Part shown: positions 50,299 to 59,780 of the stretch, one piece after another
How positions within the stretch are numbered: position 1 is the stretch's first letter
Layout of the letters: every line of letters begins with the position of its first letter
Assembly: GCA_038534135.1 (NCBI GenBank)
Contig: JBCAXJ010000009.1
Coordinates: 41,307 to 105,306, forward strand
Reading direction: 5' to 3'
Source: Thermohalobaculum sp038534135
GTDB lineage: Bacteria; Pseudomonadota; Alphaproteobacteria; Rhodobacterales; Rhodobacteraceae
DNA: 64,000 bases
The notes under the pieces: generated by a model
What the model was told of the DNA's origin: nothing
Databases searched by the model: none
What the model saw: the letters and a program-made list of their open reading frames with translations, nothing else
Made by a program: the position numbers and the translations under genes

Positions 50299-51513
50299 AT
50301 GGATCAGGTCATCCTGATGGAGTGGGTCAGCTTCGCTGTGCGCTGGCTGCATGTGATCACGGCGATCGCCTGGATCGGCTCGTCCTTTTACTTCATCGCG
50401 CTGGACCTGGGCCTGAACCGCAACGTCCCCGGCCCGGCGGATGGCGAGGAATGGCAGGTCCACGGCGGCGGCTTCTACCACATCCAGAAATACATGGTCG
50501 CGCCCGAGAACATGCCAGAGCACCTGATCTGGTTCAAATGGGAGAGTTACGCGACCTGGCTCTCGGGTGCTGCCCTGCTGGCCGTCGTCTACTGGATGGG
50601 GGCCAAGCTTTACCTGATCGATCCCGAGAAAGCGGATCTCGCCATCTGGCAGGCGGTCCTGATCTCGGCGGGTTCCCTGGCCATCGGCTGGGTGCTGTAC
50701 GACCAGCTCTGCAAAAGCCCGCTGGGCGAGCATCCGACCGTGCTGATGCTGATCCTGTTCGCGATCCTCGTGATCATGTCCTGGGGCTACACACAGGTCT
50801 TCACCGGACGCGCGGCGCTACTGCATCTCGGCGCCTTCACCGCGACGATCATGACGGCGAACGTCTTCCTGATCATCATCCCCAACCAGACGATCGTGGT
50901 TGCCGACCTGAAGGCCGGGCGCACGCCGGATGCGAAATACGGCAAGATCGCCAAGCTCCGCTCGACCCACAACAACTACCTGACGCTGCCGGTCATCTTC
51001 CTGATGCTGTCCAACCACTACCCGCTGTCCTTCGCGACCGAGCACAACTGGATCATCGCCAGCCTGGTGTTCCTGATGGGCGTCACGATCCGGCACTTCT
51101 TCAACACGATGCACGCGAAGGGCGGGATGCTGTGGTGGACCTGGGGGGCGACGACGGCGATCTTCGTTGCGATCGTCTGGCTGTCGATGCCGTCGGGCGA
51201 GGCTGTGGAAGACCTTGCCGAAGACACTGCTTCACCCCGACTGGCGCAACTGATCGATGATCCGCATTTCGAAGCCGTGCGCGATATTACCCTGTCGCGC
51301 TGTTCCATGTGCCACGCCGCCGAGCCGCTTTGGGACGGGATCGCCACGGCGCCCAAGGGCGTGAAGCTGGAGACCGACGCCCAGATTGCGGCCCACGCGC
51401 GCGAAATCTACCTGCACGCCGGTGTCAGCCGGGCCATGCCGCCCGCCAACATCACTTACATGGAACCCGAGGAACGTGCCGCGCTTGTCGCCTGGTACAA
51501 CGCGGCCCGCTAA
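50299..51513 (+). CDS. puuD: Membrane urate hydroxylase PuuD with cytochrome c domain
   Basis: A 404-residue protein. The first 305 residues contain about eight membrane helices (start VSFAVRWLHVITAIAWIGSSFYF) as in PuuD; the C-terminal domain has a heme c site CSMCH at residues 335-339 and a candidate Met ligand in SRAMPPANITYM. It oxidises urate to 5-hydroxyisourate and passes electrons to cytochrome c instead of oxygen, thus without H2O2. It supplies the substrate of UraH encoded just upstream. Confidence 0.93.
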   Translation: MDQVILMEWVSFAVRWLHVITAIAWIGSSFYFIALDLGLNRNVPGPADGEEWQVHGGGFYHIQKYMVAPENMPEHLIWFKWESYATWLSGAALLAVVYWMGAKLYLIDPEKADLAIWQAVLISAGSLAIGWVLYDQLCKSPLGEHPTVLMLILFAILVIMSWGYTQVFTGRAALLHLGAFTATIMTANVFLIIIPNQTIVVADLKAGRTPDAKYGKIAKLRSTHNNYLTLPVIFLMLSNHYPLSFATEHNWIIASLVFLMGVTIRHFFNTMHAKGGMLWWTWGATTAIFVAIVWLSMPSGEAVEDLAEDTASPRLAQLIDDPHFEAVRDITLSRCSMCHAAEPLWDGIATAPKGVKLETDAQIAAHAREIYLHAGVSRAMPPANITYMEPEERAALVAWYNAAR

Positions 51514-51519
51514 CGGGGA

Positions 51520-51918
51520 TCAACCTTCGGGAAGCGACTCCAGCGCGGACCGGCACTCAGCCGAGACGTTGTCTCCCGCCGCCCGCAGGCACTGGAACCC
51601 CGAGCCTTCGCCGACCGTCACGTTCGCACAATGGGTCTGGAAGTCGGCTGTGCAGACATCGCTGACCTCGCCGATCCTGTCGAAGAAGCGTTCCAGCAGG
51701 CGCGCCATATCATCCGTCGCCTCATGGCAGGGATCGCTGATCGTCGCCGAATGCGCATAAAGACACGCGAGGACCCGGCCATCGCCGGGTTCGACATCGG
51801 TGCAATAAAATTTGATATCCTCGGAGCATTGTTCCAACAGGCCCTGAGCATTGGCGATGGGCGCACCCATCAGAAGACCAGGAACAAGGAGCAGGGCGAG
51901 CAGGTTTGATTTGAACAT
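51520..51918 (-). CDS. Secreted cysteine-rich-repeat protein
   Basis: A 132-residue protein with a signal peptide ending PIANAQ. The mature part has exactly eight Cys in two repeats of identical spacing: C-x7-C-x12-C-x11-C (from EQCSED and again from DVCTAD). This matches the Cys-rich repeat family also found in the Golgi GLG1 protein. Disulfide-bonded and periplasmic by inference. The ATG at 51918 is preceded by GGACAGG; an upstream ATG at 51933 is less likely. Converges with puuD. Confidence 0.75.
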   Translation of the reverse strand: MFKSNLLALLLVPGLLMGAPIANAQGLLEQCSEDIKFYCTDVEPGDGRVLACLYAHSATISDPCHEATDDMARLLERFFDRIGEVSDVCTADFQTHCANVTVGEGSGFQCLRAAGDNVSAECRSALESLPEG

Positions 51919-51929
51919 CTTGCCTGTCC

Positions 51930-52250
51930 TCATGGTGTCACGATGACATAAACGGTCGCACCATTCCGGATGCGTTCGCCGTAATACACAGAGCCGCAGC
52001 GCCAGTAGCTGGTTCCTCGAACAAGCGCACGCGCGCATCCGCCGGGCAGGCGCGGATAGAAATTCTGACGCCGCTCAACGCGCCGGGTGGTGCGACGGGC
52101 CGTGCGCCGCGCTGTGCGGCGGATCGGGCCGGCCTGGGCGACGGCAGCTTCGACAAGCTGAGTAAGGCTGCCCTTGGCGGGTTGCGTCGTGCCCGGTGGC
52201 AGGCCGAATGCCAGGAGAACAACAGCAGCGGCGATGAGTATTGTCTTCAT
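51930..52250 (-). CDS. Secreted Arg-rich small protein
   Basis: A 106-residue protein of unknown function. Residues 1-24 form a signal peptide. The middle is strikingly basic (RRTARRTARRTTRRVERRQ, about residues 44-62) and the C-terminal part has two Cys in GGCARALVRGTSYWRCGSVYYG followed by a beta-type end. It ends 11 bases before the start of the Cys-rich-repeat gene, so both are probably expressed together. Confidence 0.6.
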   Translation of the reverse strand: MKTILIAAAVVLLAFGLPPGTTQPAKGSLTQLVEAAVAQAGPIRRTARRTARRTTRRVERRQNFYPRLPGGCARALVRGTSYWRCGSVYYGERIRNGATVYVIVTP

Positions 52251-52342
52251 GGCATTCTCTCCGAACTGGGCGGCCTCATCCCGGACCCTATCAGACAGAC
52301 GCCTGCAAAGCAGCCACGCAGTCCCGTCGATCGCGAAAGACT

Positions 52343-55003
52343 TCAGGCTGCCAAGGCGCCCCGGATTGCGTCCAGCGCCGCCTCACCGCCCGAGGCATCG
52401 GGTCCGCCGCCCTGTGCCATGTCCGGACGCCCGCCACCGCCTTTGCCGCCCAGTTTTTCAACCGCCAGCTTGACGAGATCAACCGCCGAAACCGTGTCCT
52501 TCAGATCGTCGGTCACGCCAACCGCCGCCGCAGCCTTGCCGTCGGCATCCGCGATCAGAGCGACCACGCCGCTGCCCAGCGAGGTCTTGTGTTCATCGAT
52601 CAGGCCACGCAGGTCCTTTGGACTGATGCCGGTCAGCACCTGCGCGATCAGCTTGGTGCCGCCGACCTCTTCGACCGTCGGCCCTGACGCGTTCGCACCG
52701 CCGCCCAGAGCCACCTGACGGCGCAGATCGGCGACCTCGGCCTCGAGCTTGCGGCGTTCGTCCATCAGCGTCGCAATGCGGTCCGGTACCTCTTCGGGGC
52801 GCGCCTTCAAAGCCGACGCCGCCTGCGCCAGCCGGTGATCCTGGGTCGTCAGATAATCATAGGCTGCTTCGCCAGTCAGCGCCTCGACCCGCCGGACGCC
52901 AGCCGACGACGCACTCTCACCGGTCAGCACGAACACGCCGATCTCGCCTGTCCGCTCGACATGGGTGCCGCCGCACAGTTCCAGCGAGTAAACAGATCCG
53001 GCAGGTCCAGTCTCGCCCTCGGGCCGCGCGCCCATGGAGACCACACGGACCTCGTCCCCGTATTTCTCGCCGAACAGGGCGCGTGCACCGATTTCCTGTG
53101 CGTCATCGGGTGTCATCAGCCGCGTCGTCACGACTGCGTTCTGGCGGATGTAGCCGTTTACCTCGCGCTCGACTTCGCCGATCTCCTCCAGGCTCATGCC
53201 TTTCTGATGCGTGAAGTCGAACCGCAGCCGGTCCGGCGCCACCAACGAGCCACGTTGAGCGACATGATCACCCAGATGCCCGCGCAGTGCTTCGTGCATC
53301 AGGTGCGTGGCTGAGTGGTTCGCACGGATCGCCGCACGCCGGCTGCCGTCAACGATCAGCTCCGCGGCCTGTCCGACCTCTAAACCTGCATGCGTCACCG
53401 CAGCACGATGAGCGAACACGCCGTTCTTCTTCTCGGTCGTCGAAATCGTCGCCTCGCCCGTGTCGGTCTTGATCACCCCGGCATCGCCCACCTGACCGCC
53501 GCTTTCGCCGTAAAACGGAGTCTGGTTCAGCACGATCCAGCAATCCTCGCCGATATCGACCTTCTGAACCAGGGCACCGTTCTTGACGATCGCCAGGATC
53601 TGTCCCTCGGCCTTATCGGTGTCGTACCCCAGGAACTCGGTGGTTCCGTATTTCTCGGCGATGTCGAACCAAATGGCGTCGTCCGCAGCCTCGCCCGAGC
53701 CTTTCCAGGCCGCCCGCGCCGCTGCCTTCTGCGCGTCCATCGCCTTTTTGAAGCCCTCGGTTTCGACCGTCCGGCTCTTCTCACGCAACGCGTCCTGCGT
53801 CAGATCGAGCGGGAAGCCAAAGGTGTCGTAAAGCTTGAACGCCGTCTTACCGGGCAAGGCCACACCCTCAGGCAGGCCCTCCAGCTCTGCGTCCAACAGC
53901 TTCAGGCCGCGATCCAGTGTGATGCGGAAGCGTTTCTCCTCGCTCTCGAGCGTCTCTTCGATCAACGCTTGCGCGGTGCCCAATTCCGGGAACGCCTGTC
54001 CCATCTGGGCAACCAGCGCTGGCACCAAGCGATACATCACCGGGTCCTGAGCACCCAGCAGATGCGCGTGGCGCATCGCACGGCGCATGATCCGGCGCAG
54101 GACGTATCCGCGGCCTTCGTTCGACGGCAGAACGCCGTCGGCGATCAGGAACGAGGTCGCGCGCAAGTGGTCGGCAATCACCCGGTGGTGCGTCTTGCCT
54201 GCGCCATCCGGCTCCCCGTCCGTCAACCCGGCAGAGGCCTCGATCAGCGCGCGCATCAGGTCGGTGTCGTAATTGTCGTGCTTGCCCTGCAGCAAGGCAC
54301 CGATCCGCTCCAGCCCCATGCCGGTATCGACCGACGGCGCGGGCAGCGGCTTCGACTCCCCGCCGGGAAACGTCTCGAACTGCATGAAGACGAGGTTCCA
54401 GATCTCGATGAACCGGTCGCCGTCTTCCTCGGCCGAGCCCGGCGGGCCACCCCAGATATGGTCCCCATGATCATAGAAGATCTCGGTGCACGGGCCGTTC
54501 GGACCGGTATCGCCCATGCGCCACCAGTTGTCGTCGCTGTCGATGCGGATGATCCGATCATCCGGAAGCCCTGCAACCTTGCGCCACAGCCCGGCTGCTT
54601 CCTCGTCTGTCTGGTGCACGGTGACCAGCAGGCGGTCCTTGTTCAAGCCGAACTCACCGGTGACCAGGGTCCAGGCGAATTCGATCGCCTGCTCCTTGAA
54701 ATAGTCGCCGAAGCTGAAATTCCCCAGCATCTCGAAGAACGTGTGGTGCCGCGCGGTGTATCCGACATTGTCCAGATCGTTGTGCTTGCCCCCGGCGCGC
54801 ACGCATTTCTGCGAGGTCACGGCGCGATTGTAATCCCGCGTCTCCAGCCCCGTGAACACGTTCTTGAACTGGACCATCCCGGCATTGGTAAACATCAGTG
54901 TCGGGTCGTTGCGCGGGACCAGCGGCGAGGACTCGACGACCGCGTGCCCGTTCCTGGCGAAATAGTCGAGGAAGGTCGAGCGAATATCGTTCAGCGAGGC
55001 CAT
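52343..55003 (-). CDS. alaS: Alanyl-tRNA synthetase
   Basis: An 886-residue class II synthetase. Catalytic part: FTNAGMVQFKNVF, YTARHHTFFEMLGNFSFGDYFK. The editing domain carries the zinc ligands HSATH (about residue 575) and CGGTH (about 680). The C-Ala domain ends GGKGGGGRPDMAQGGG, the usual tail. Charges tRNA-Ala and hydrolyses misacylated tRNA. Monocistronic by appearance. Its upstream spacer holds the hairpin at 55114-55134. Confidence 0.98.
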   Translation of the reverse strand: MASLNDIRSTFLDYFARNGHAVVESSPLVPRNDPTLMFTNAGMVQFKNVFTGLETRDYNRAVTSQKCVRAGGKHNDLDNVGYTARHHTFFEMLGNFSFGDYFKEQAIEFAWTLVTGEFGLNKDRLLVTVHQTDEEAAGLWRKVAGLPDDRIIRIDSDDNWWRMGDTGPNGPCTEIFYDHGDHIWGGPPGSAEEDGDRFIEIWNLVFMQFETFPGGESKPLPAPSVDTGMGLERIGALLQGKHDNYDTDLMRALIEASAGLTDGEPDGAGKTHHRVIADHLRATSFLIADGVLPSNEGRGYVLRRIMRRAMRHAHLLGAQDPVMYRLVPALVAQMGQAFPELGTAQALIEETLESEEKRFRITLDRGLKLLDAELEGLPEGVALPGKTAFKLYDTFGFPLDLTQDALREKSRTVETEGFKKAMDAQKAAARAAWKGSGEAADDAIWFDIAEKYGTTEFLGYDTDKAEGQILAIVKNGALVQKVDIGEDCWIVLNQTPFYGESGGQVGDAGVIKTDTGEATISTTEKKNGVFAHRAAVTHAGLEVGQAAELIVDGSRRAAIRANHSATHLMHEALRGHLGDHVAQRGSLVAPDRLRFDFTHQKGMSLEEIGEVEREVNGYIRQNAVVTTRLMTPDDAQEIGARALFGEKYGDEVRVVSMGARPEGETGPAGSVYSLELCGGTHVERTGEIGVFVLTGESASSAGVRRVEALTGEAAYDYLTTQDHRLAQAASALKARPEEVPDRIATLMDERRKLEAEVADLRRQVALGGGANASGPTVEEVGGTKLIAQVLTGISPKDLRGLIDEHKTSLGSGVVALIADADGKAAAAVGVTDDLKDTVSAVDLVKLAVEKLGGKGGGGRPDMAQGGGPDASGGEAALDAIRGALAA

Positions 55004-55113
55004 GGTTGAAGCGTCCGTTATAGGGGCGATTTTTCAGCGCGCCCTCTTATCCCGGCGATGTGGGCGAGTCTACCGGCCCCTCGGTAAAGTCCCCCGCCGA
55101 CAACCGACGTGTA

Positions 55114-55134
55114 GGATGGGCGCCTCGCCCATCC
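55114..55134. terminator. Hairpin after the cytochrome b561 gene
   Basis: GGATGGGCG-CCT-CGCCCATCC is a perfect 9-base stem in the 141-base spacer between the stop of the cytochrome b561 gene and the start of alaS. There is no clear U-run, so it may be a REP-type element acting as transcription barrier. Confidence 0.5.
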
Positions 55135-55144
55135 CTGTCTCACC

Positions 55145-55711
55145 TCATCCGCGCAGCATCCGCATCAGGACACGGTCGCGATTGATGAAATGATGCTTCA
55201 GTGCTGCCGCCACATGGCCCAGCAGAAGCAGGACCAGGGTGATCGCCGTGAAGAAATGGATGTTCGCAAACAGGCTCTCCAACGCCTCGGTTCCGGGTAT
55301 GAACGGATCCGGCAGCTCGAACAGGCCGAAGACCATGTTCTTGATCCCGTAGGAGTCCTGCAAGGGCGACGCCGACGACATCAGCCAGCCCGACAGCGGC
55401 ATCACGATGATACAGACGTACAGCCCATAATGTCCGACATGTGCGGCCATCCGTTCCAGGCCGGACATTCCCACCGGCAGGTCCGGCGCCCGATTGACCA
55501 GCCGCCAGAGCACCCGCAACAGCGCCAGCGAGAACGCGACGAACCCCCAGCTTTTGTGGTCCTGGGTCAGCTCGAACTGGAGGTAGATGTCGCTGACGAA
55601 GTTGGCCATGAAGAAGCCGACACAAAGCAGCCCTATGATCACGACGGCCATCGACCAGTGAAAAAATCGTGCGAGCCAACCCCAGCCAGTTGCCGTGTTC
55701 TTCAGCGCCAT
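55145..55711 (-). CDS. Cytochrome b561 family protein
   Basis: A 188-residue protein with four membrane helices. Probable heme b ligands are His in RFFHWSMAVVII, HVGHYGLYVCIIVMPLSGW and HFFTAITLVLLLLGHVAAALKHH. It transfers electrons across or along the inner membrane, in this family often for ubiquinol or superoxide chemistry. AAGGA precedes the ATG. It follows a YceI gene by 11 bases, a widespread pairing. Confidence 0.92.
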   Translation of the reverse strand: MALKNTATGWGWLARFFHWSMAVVIIGLLCVGFFMANFVSDIYLQFELTQDHKSWGFVAFSLALLRVLWRLVNRAPDLPVGMSGLERMAAHVGHYGLYVCIIVMPLSGWLMSSASPLQDSYGIKNMVFGLFELPDPFIPGTEALESLFANIHFFTAITLVLLLLGHVAAALKHHFINRDRVLMRMLRG

Positions 55712-55722
55712 GCGTCCGGTCC

Positions 55723-56307
55723 TTATTCTGTGCGGGCTGCCCGCAGGTCAAAGCTCACGATCACGTCCGGGCCGATCTCGACAAAGATCGCCGACGGGCC
55801 GACGCCCAGCAGATAGTCAGCGCGGACAATGACGAGCGAGCCCGCCGCGGCCGCCAAGTCTTCATCGAACGCCAGATTGATCTCCGACGTGATCGGCCGC
55901 TCGACGCCGCGGATCGTCAGCTGCCCCCTTGCGGCGTAGCGGGTCCCCTCGATCGGGGTCAGGTCGATCAGCCGATAGATGACGTTCGGGTGGTTCTTGG
56001 AATCGAACCACTCGGCCGATTGCGCAAATCCACTTGCAAGATCGTCGTTCAGGTCGATGCTGGACGTGTCGATGGTCAGAAGCAACTCCGCGCCCGACAG
56101 GCTGTCCGGGTCGAACTGGCCGGTCCCTTTGAAACGCGAGAACACACCTGACTTCGGAGTGCCATCACCCTGGTACTCGAACCCGATCCTGGAGTTCGCC
56201 GGTTGCACGACCCACTCGTAGGCAAGCGTCGTCGAGGCAGGCGCCGCGATGGCGATCATTGCCACAAGGCCTAGGAAGGTTTGGCGGAGTGAGATCTGCC
56301 AGGTCAT
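55723..56307 (-). CDS. YceI-family periplasmic protein, first
   Basis: A 194-residue exported lipid-binding protein. Signal peptide to about residue 29 (ending TTLAYE); lipocalin-like YceI barrel follows: WVVQPANSRIGFEYQGDG, FDPDSLSGAELLLTID, DSKNHPNVIYRL, GQLTIRGVERPITSEI. YceI proteins bind isoprenoids such as polyprenyl chains. AGGAGA precedes the ATG at 56307. Between the second YceI gene and cytochrome b561 on the same strand. Confidence 0.9.
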   Translation of the reverse strand: MTWQISLRQTFLGLVAMIAIAAPASTTLAYEWVVQPANSRIGFEYQGDGTPKSGVFSRFKGTGQFDPDSLSGAELLLTIDTSSIDLNDDLASGFAQSAEWFDSKNHPNVIYRLIDLTPIEGTRYAARGQLTIRGVERPITSEINLAFDEDLAAAAGSLVIVRADYLLGVGPSAIFVEIGPDVIVSFDLRAARTE

Positions 56308-56397
56308 GCGTGTCTCCTGCATTTGTCCTGTTTCGGCTCGGTCCGCCAATACCACGATCCCTGCACCGGACTCCGGCGCAGGGAGCCTGTGCAGTGT

Positions 56398-56973
56398 TTA
56401 CTGTGCGGGGCTCATTTCCATATCTAACTGGATCGGAACAATGGCGCTGACGGCCGGGGCGGCATAGCTCACGCCGAACTCGGTCCGGTCGATCTCGCCC
56501 GTCACGGTGAAGCCCGCGATCGTCTGGTTCGGGTTGAACGGCGACGGTCCCAGCTTGTTCAGCTTGGCCTGGAAGGTGACCGGTTTGGTCACACCGCGCA
56601 GGGTCAGATCGCCCGTCACATCAGCGCTGTCGGTGCCGGTCGGCACGACCGAGGTCGAGACGAAGGTGATCTGCGGATGGTTCTCGACATCAAAGAAATC
56701 CTTGCCGCGGATATGCTTGTCGCGGGCTTCCCAGAACGTGTCGACAGAGGCCGCGTCGATCGTGAAGCTGACTCTGGTCGCTTCAACGTTGCCCGGATCA
56801 AAGTCGATCTCGGCGTCGAAAGAGCGGAACTGACCATGGGTGGTCGAAAAGCCGAGGTGCCCGACCGAGAACTTCACATGGGCGTGGCTTTTGTCGAGCA
56901 CATAAGGTGCTGCCGTCGCGGCGACGGGGGACAGCGCCAGTGCGGCGGCGACGATAAGGGACGAAAGGCGCAT
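56398..56973 (-). CDS. YceI-family periplasmic protein, second
   Basis: A 191-residue protein with signal peptide ending ATAAP. YceI core: YVLDKSHAHVKFSVGHLGFSTTHGQF, DFFDVENHPQITFVST, GDLTLRGVTKPVTFQAKLNKLG, DRTEFGVSY. Closer to the classical Escherichia coli YceI than its neighbour. GGAG precedes the ATG at 56973. First gene of the yceI-yceI-cytochrome b561 unit. Confidence 0.93.
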   Translation of the reverse strand: MRLSSLIVAAALALSPVAATAAPYVLDKSHAHVKFSVGHLGFSTTHGQFRSFDAEIDFDPGNVEATRVSFTIDAASVDTFWEARDKHIRGKDFFDVENHPQITFVSTSVVPTGTDSADVTGDLTLRGVTKPVTFQAKLNKLGPSPFNPNQTIAGFTVTGEIDRTEFGVSYAAPAVSAIVPIQLDMEMSPAQ

Positions 56974-57335
56974 CGGTATCTCCAAGCTTGGAACTGTGTT
57001 CTGATGGCATTCAACCTAGGAAGTCCGAAACCCGGGAAAAGTCACATTACGGTAAAGCATTGTTGCGTCAGCCGCAAAAAAGATGGGCTGCGACCCGGCA
57101 CCGTGTAGCATTCAGTACAGATCTCGCCGATCCGGACCGCGATCCTCACGTCATTAAACGCCAGACGGGCCGGGAACGATCGCCGCCCTGTCGGACGATG
57201 GTCCTGATCAAGCTGCGTGTGGCCCGATCCAGCAACAGTCCCAGGGCCCAAGACGCCGGGCGACGCGCAGAATCGACGGCCAACAGGGATCGGCTCGATC
57301 CGCACACTACCTTCGGCGTCAAGGTTGCAGCCCTG
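56974..57335. other. 362-base gap upstream of the YceI unit
   Basis: Must contain the promoter of the YceI operon; downstream end borders the dehydrogenase stop. Open frames on both strands here are short, without ribosome sites or family features. No hairpin with U-run, tRNA or repeat was seen. Confidence 0.5.
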
Positions 57336-58214
57336 TCACCGCGTTGGAACGGGCGTGTCGCCGCGATAATCATAAAATCCGCGATCGGCCTTTCTGCCCA
57401 GCCATCCGGCCTCGACATACTTTACCAGCAGTGGGCAGGGCCGGTACTTCGTATCCGCCAGCCCCTCATGCAGGACGTTCATGATCGCCAGGCAGGTATC
57501 CAGGCCGATGAAATCAGCCAGTTCCAGCGGCCCCATCGGATGCCGGGTCCCCAGTTTCATCGCTGTATCGATGCTCTCGACGTTGCCGACGCCTTCATAC
57601 AGCGTATAGATCGCCTCGTTGATCATGGGCAGCAGGATGCGGTTGACGATGAAAGCCGGGAAATCCTCGGCCACGGCCGCCGTCTTGCCGAGCGTCGCGA
57701 CGACCTGCTTCATGGTCGTGAAGGTCTCGTCGTCGGTGGCGATGCCACGGATCAGCTCGACCAGTTGCATAACCGGCACCGGGTTCATGAAGTGCAGGCC
57801 CATGAAACGCTCGGGCCGGTCCGTCGTACTGGCCAGCCGGGTGATCGAGATCGACGATGTGTTCGTCGTCAGAAGCGTGTGCTCGCCCAGATGCGCTGCC
57901 AGACCGGCGAAGATCTGAACCTTGATCTGCTCGTTCTCCGTCGCGCTTTCGACGATCAGATCCGCCGCGCCCAACTCAGCGGGGTCCATCGTGCCCCTCA
58001 ACCGGGCCATCGTCGCACCGTGATCCGCGACCGAGATCTTCTCGCGCGCCACGGCCTTGTCCAGTTGATCGCCGATCCCGGCAATTCCGGCATCGACCCG
58101 ATCCTTGTCGATGTCGTTCAGAAATACTTCGAAACCGGCCTGTGCGAAGACCTGCGCGATGCCTGTTCCCATTTGTCCGGCGCCAATCACGCCGACCGAG
58201 CGGATGTTCGTCAT
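57336..58214 (-). CDS. 3-Hydroxybutyryl-CoA dehydrogenase
   Basis: A 292-residue enzyme. NAD motif VGVIGAGQMGTGIAQVFAQAG (residues 7-27, GxGxxG), then ANTSSI-type segment LLTTNTSSISITRLA and the catalytic GLHFMNPVPVMQLVELI, with PAFIVNRILLPMINEA and MGPLELADFIGLD in the helical C-terminal domain. It interconverts 3-hydroxyacyl- and acetoacetyl-CoA in fatty-acid or polyhydroxybutyrate metabolism. GGGAAAAAGGG precedes the ATG. Confidence 0.94.
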   Translation of the reverse strand: MTNIRSVGVIGAGQMGTGIAQVFAQAGFEVFLNDIDKDRVDAGIAGIGDQLDKAVAREKISVADHGATMARLRGTMDPAELGAADLIVESATENEQIKVQIFAGLAAHLGEHTLLTTNTSSISITRLASTTDRPERFMGLHFMNPVPVMQLVELIRGIATDDETFTTMKQVVATLGKTAAVAEDFPAFIVNRILLPMINEAIYTLYEGVGNVESIDTAMKLGTRHPMGPLELADFIGLDTCLAIMNVLHEGLADTKYRPCPLLVKYVEAGWLGRKADRGFYDYRGDTPVPTR

Positions 58215-58349
58215 CCCTTTTTCCCCAGTCTCCGGGCGGTGGTCCGCCCGTGATTATCCCGCGCAATGGTGCGCTGCAGCACGGCACGTTAAACCGATCA
58301 ACCCGGCTTGGCAAAGCCGCGTGACGGAATTTTGGCGCAAGAATGTTGT

Positions 58350-59780
58350 TTATTCCGGGCGTTGCTCCCGGGATCTCGCCTGAATTGCGCGCCAACGGGC
58401 CGCTAGCCAGTGCTCTCCGCCCATGCCATCCACCACAGCTTGCAAGCGGCCACGATACCGCATCCAGCGGTCAAGCGAACCGGACGAAACCGGCGCCCGC
58501 ACCTGTGCAACGGAGGCTGTCTTGACGGGCCCCGACGTATCGGGCTCCAGGCAACGGGCATCGAAGGGCAGGCCAAGATGCTCAAGCACACCCCGCACGA
58601 CCGGCTCGGGGTCGGTCACCAGGTCTTCGTACAGAACAGAACGAACCCGGCCGCCCATCAGAACATTCCAATGATCGGTCAGGTCCGCGTATTGGCGATA
58701 CGCCTGTCCCAGGGCCGTCATGTCGGTGGCATAGTCCAGCCCAAACGCGAAGCTCGCTTCCCAGCAACTCAGGCATGTTCCCAGCGGATGACGCTGCATG
58801 TGCAGGATGCGCGCTTTCGGGAACATCGCCGCTATCAGCGGCCAGAACAGCGTGTTCGGGGGCATCTTGTCGATGATGCGCGCCACCTGCCGGCCTTGCA
58901 GCCGTCCGGCGACGCCTTGAAGGACGGCCTGTCCCATCTGAGTGATGACACTTGGCGTCAGCGTCTGGCGCAGCTTGGCCGGATCGCGTCCCATCTGGCC
59001 AATGAGCTGGTTGAAAATCATGCCGACCGTCGTCGTCTCGCCAACCGACGCGATCACCGGATGGGCCGTCAGCATCCGATCCAGAAGCGTCGTTCCCGAT
59101 CGGGGCATCCCCGTAATGAAGACCAACCGGTCATCGGCGAGCCCGGCGCCCTGCAACTGTTGCATCAGCCGGGCGTCGAAGACGGACCGCAGCAGGTCTT
59201 GCATCGCGCGTTCCTGTGCTGCGTCCCAGCGCATGGGAGACAGCCGGTTGCCCTCTGCGGTGGCGTCGAATGCACCATCCGTATCATCGATCTTTCGCAG
59301 CGCCGTCGCCAGCGCATAGTGCAGGTCGCGCGCGGCTTTGGCCTCTGGCTCGGCCGCCAGCATCGCGCGCAGTTCCGCGACCAAGGCTTCGGCCTCGGTG
59401 GGTGGAATCGCGGTCGCCAGATCCAGCCACGCGCTCGAATAGCCTGGGTCCGTTGAGATCGCCTTGCGAGAGGCCGCAGCACCTTCTTCGAACCGTCCCA
59501 GGGAGTTCAGGATCAGCCCTTCATGCGCGAAGATCGCGGCCTGCGGGAACTGGCGGCCCAGATCGCGGATCTCGGCCAAGGCTTCCTCGGCCCGGTCCTC
59601 GCCATGCCAGATCGCGATGGCGTGGCGCAGGCGGACAGTCGGGTCCTTGGGTGCGATTTTCAGGGCCTCACGATAGACCTTGGCGGCGGCTGCCGTGTGC
59701 CCTCCGGCGTAAAGCTTGGCACCGCGATCGAGCAGATCCTTGACGGTTGGCTGAGTCACTGAGAGCGGGTCGATATCCAT
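58350..59780 (-). CDS. TPR-containing sulfotransferase
   Basis: A 476-residue protein. N-terminal 1-200 contains TPR-like helical repeats (AAKVYREALKIAPKDPTVRLRHAIA, LGRFEEGAAASRKAISTDPGYSSAW). The sulfotransferase domain follows: 5'-phosphosulfate loop FITGMPRSGTTLLDRML near residue 222, the 3'-phosphate motif ILHMQRHPLGTCLSCW, and SVLYEDLVTDPE. It uses PAPS to sulfate an unknown acceptor, perhaps a glycan or protein tyrosine. Stands alone between the dehydrogenase and polA. Confidence 0.88.
   Translation of the reverse strand: MDIDPLSVTQPTVKDLLDRGAKLYAGGHTAAAAKVYREALKIAPKDPTVRLRHAIAIWHGEDRAEEALAEIRDLGRQFPQAAIFAHEGLILNSLGRFEEGAAASRKAISTDPGYSSAWLDLATAIPPTEAEALVAELRAMLAAEPEAKAARDLHYALATALRKIDDTDGAFDATAEGNRLSPMRWDAAQERAMQDLLRSVFDARLMQQLQGAGLADDRLVFITGMPRSGTTLLDRMLTAHPVIASVGETTTVGMIFNQLIGQMGRDPAKLRQTLTPSVITQMGQAVLQGVAGRLQGRQVARIIDKMPPNTLFWPLIAAMFPKARILHMQRHPLGTCLSCWEASFAFGLDYATDMTALGQAYRQYADLTDHWNVLMGGRVRSVLYEDLVTDPEPVVRGVLEHLGLPFDARCLEPDTSGPVKTASVAQVRAPVSSGSLDRWMRYRGRLQAVVDGMGGEHWLAARWRAIQARSREQRPE

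Noticed and set aside
53390..55009. 539-codon open frame on the + strand
   Set aside because: Entirely antisense to alaS, whose protein shows every family motif.
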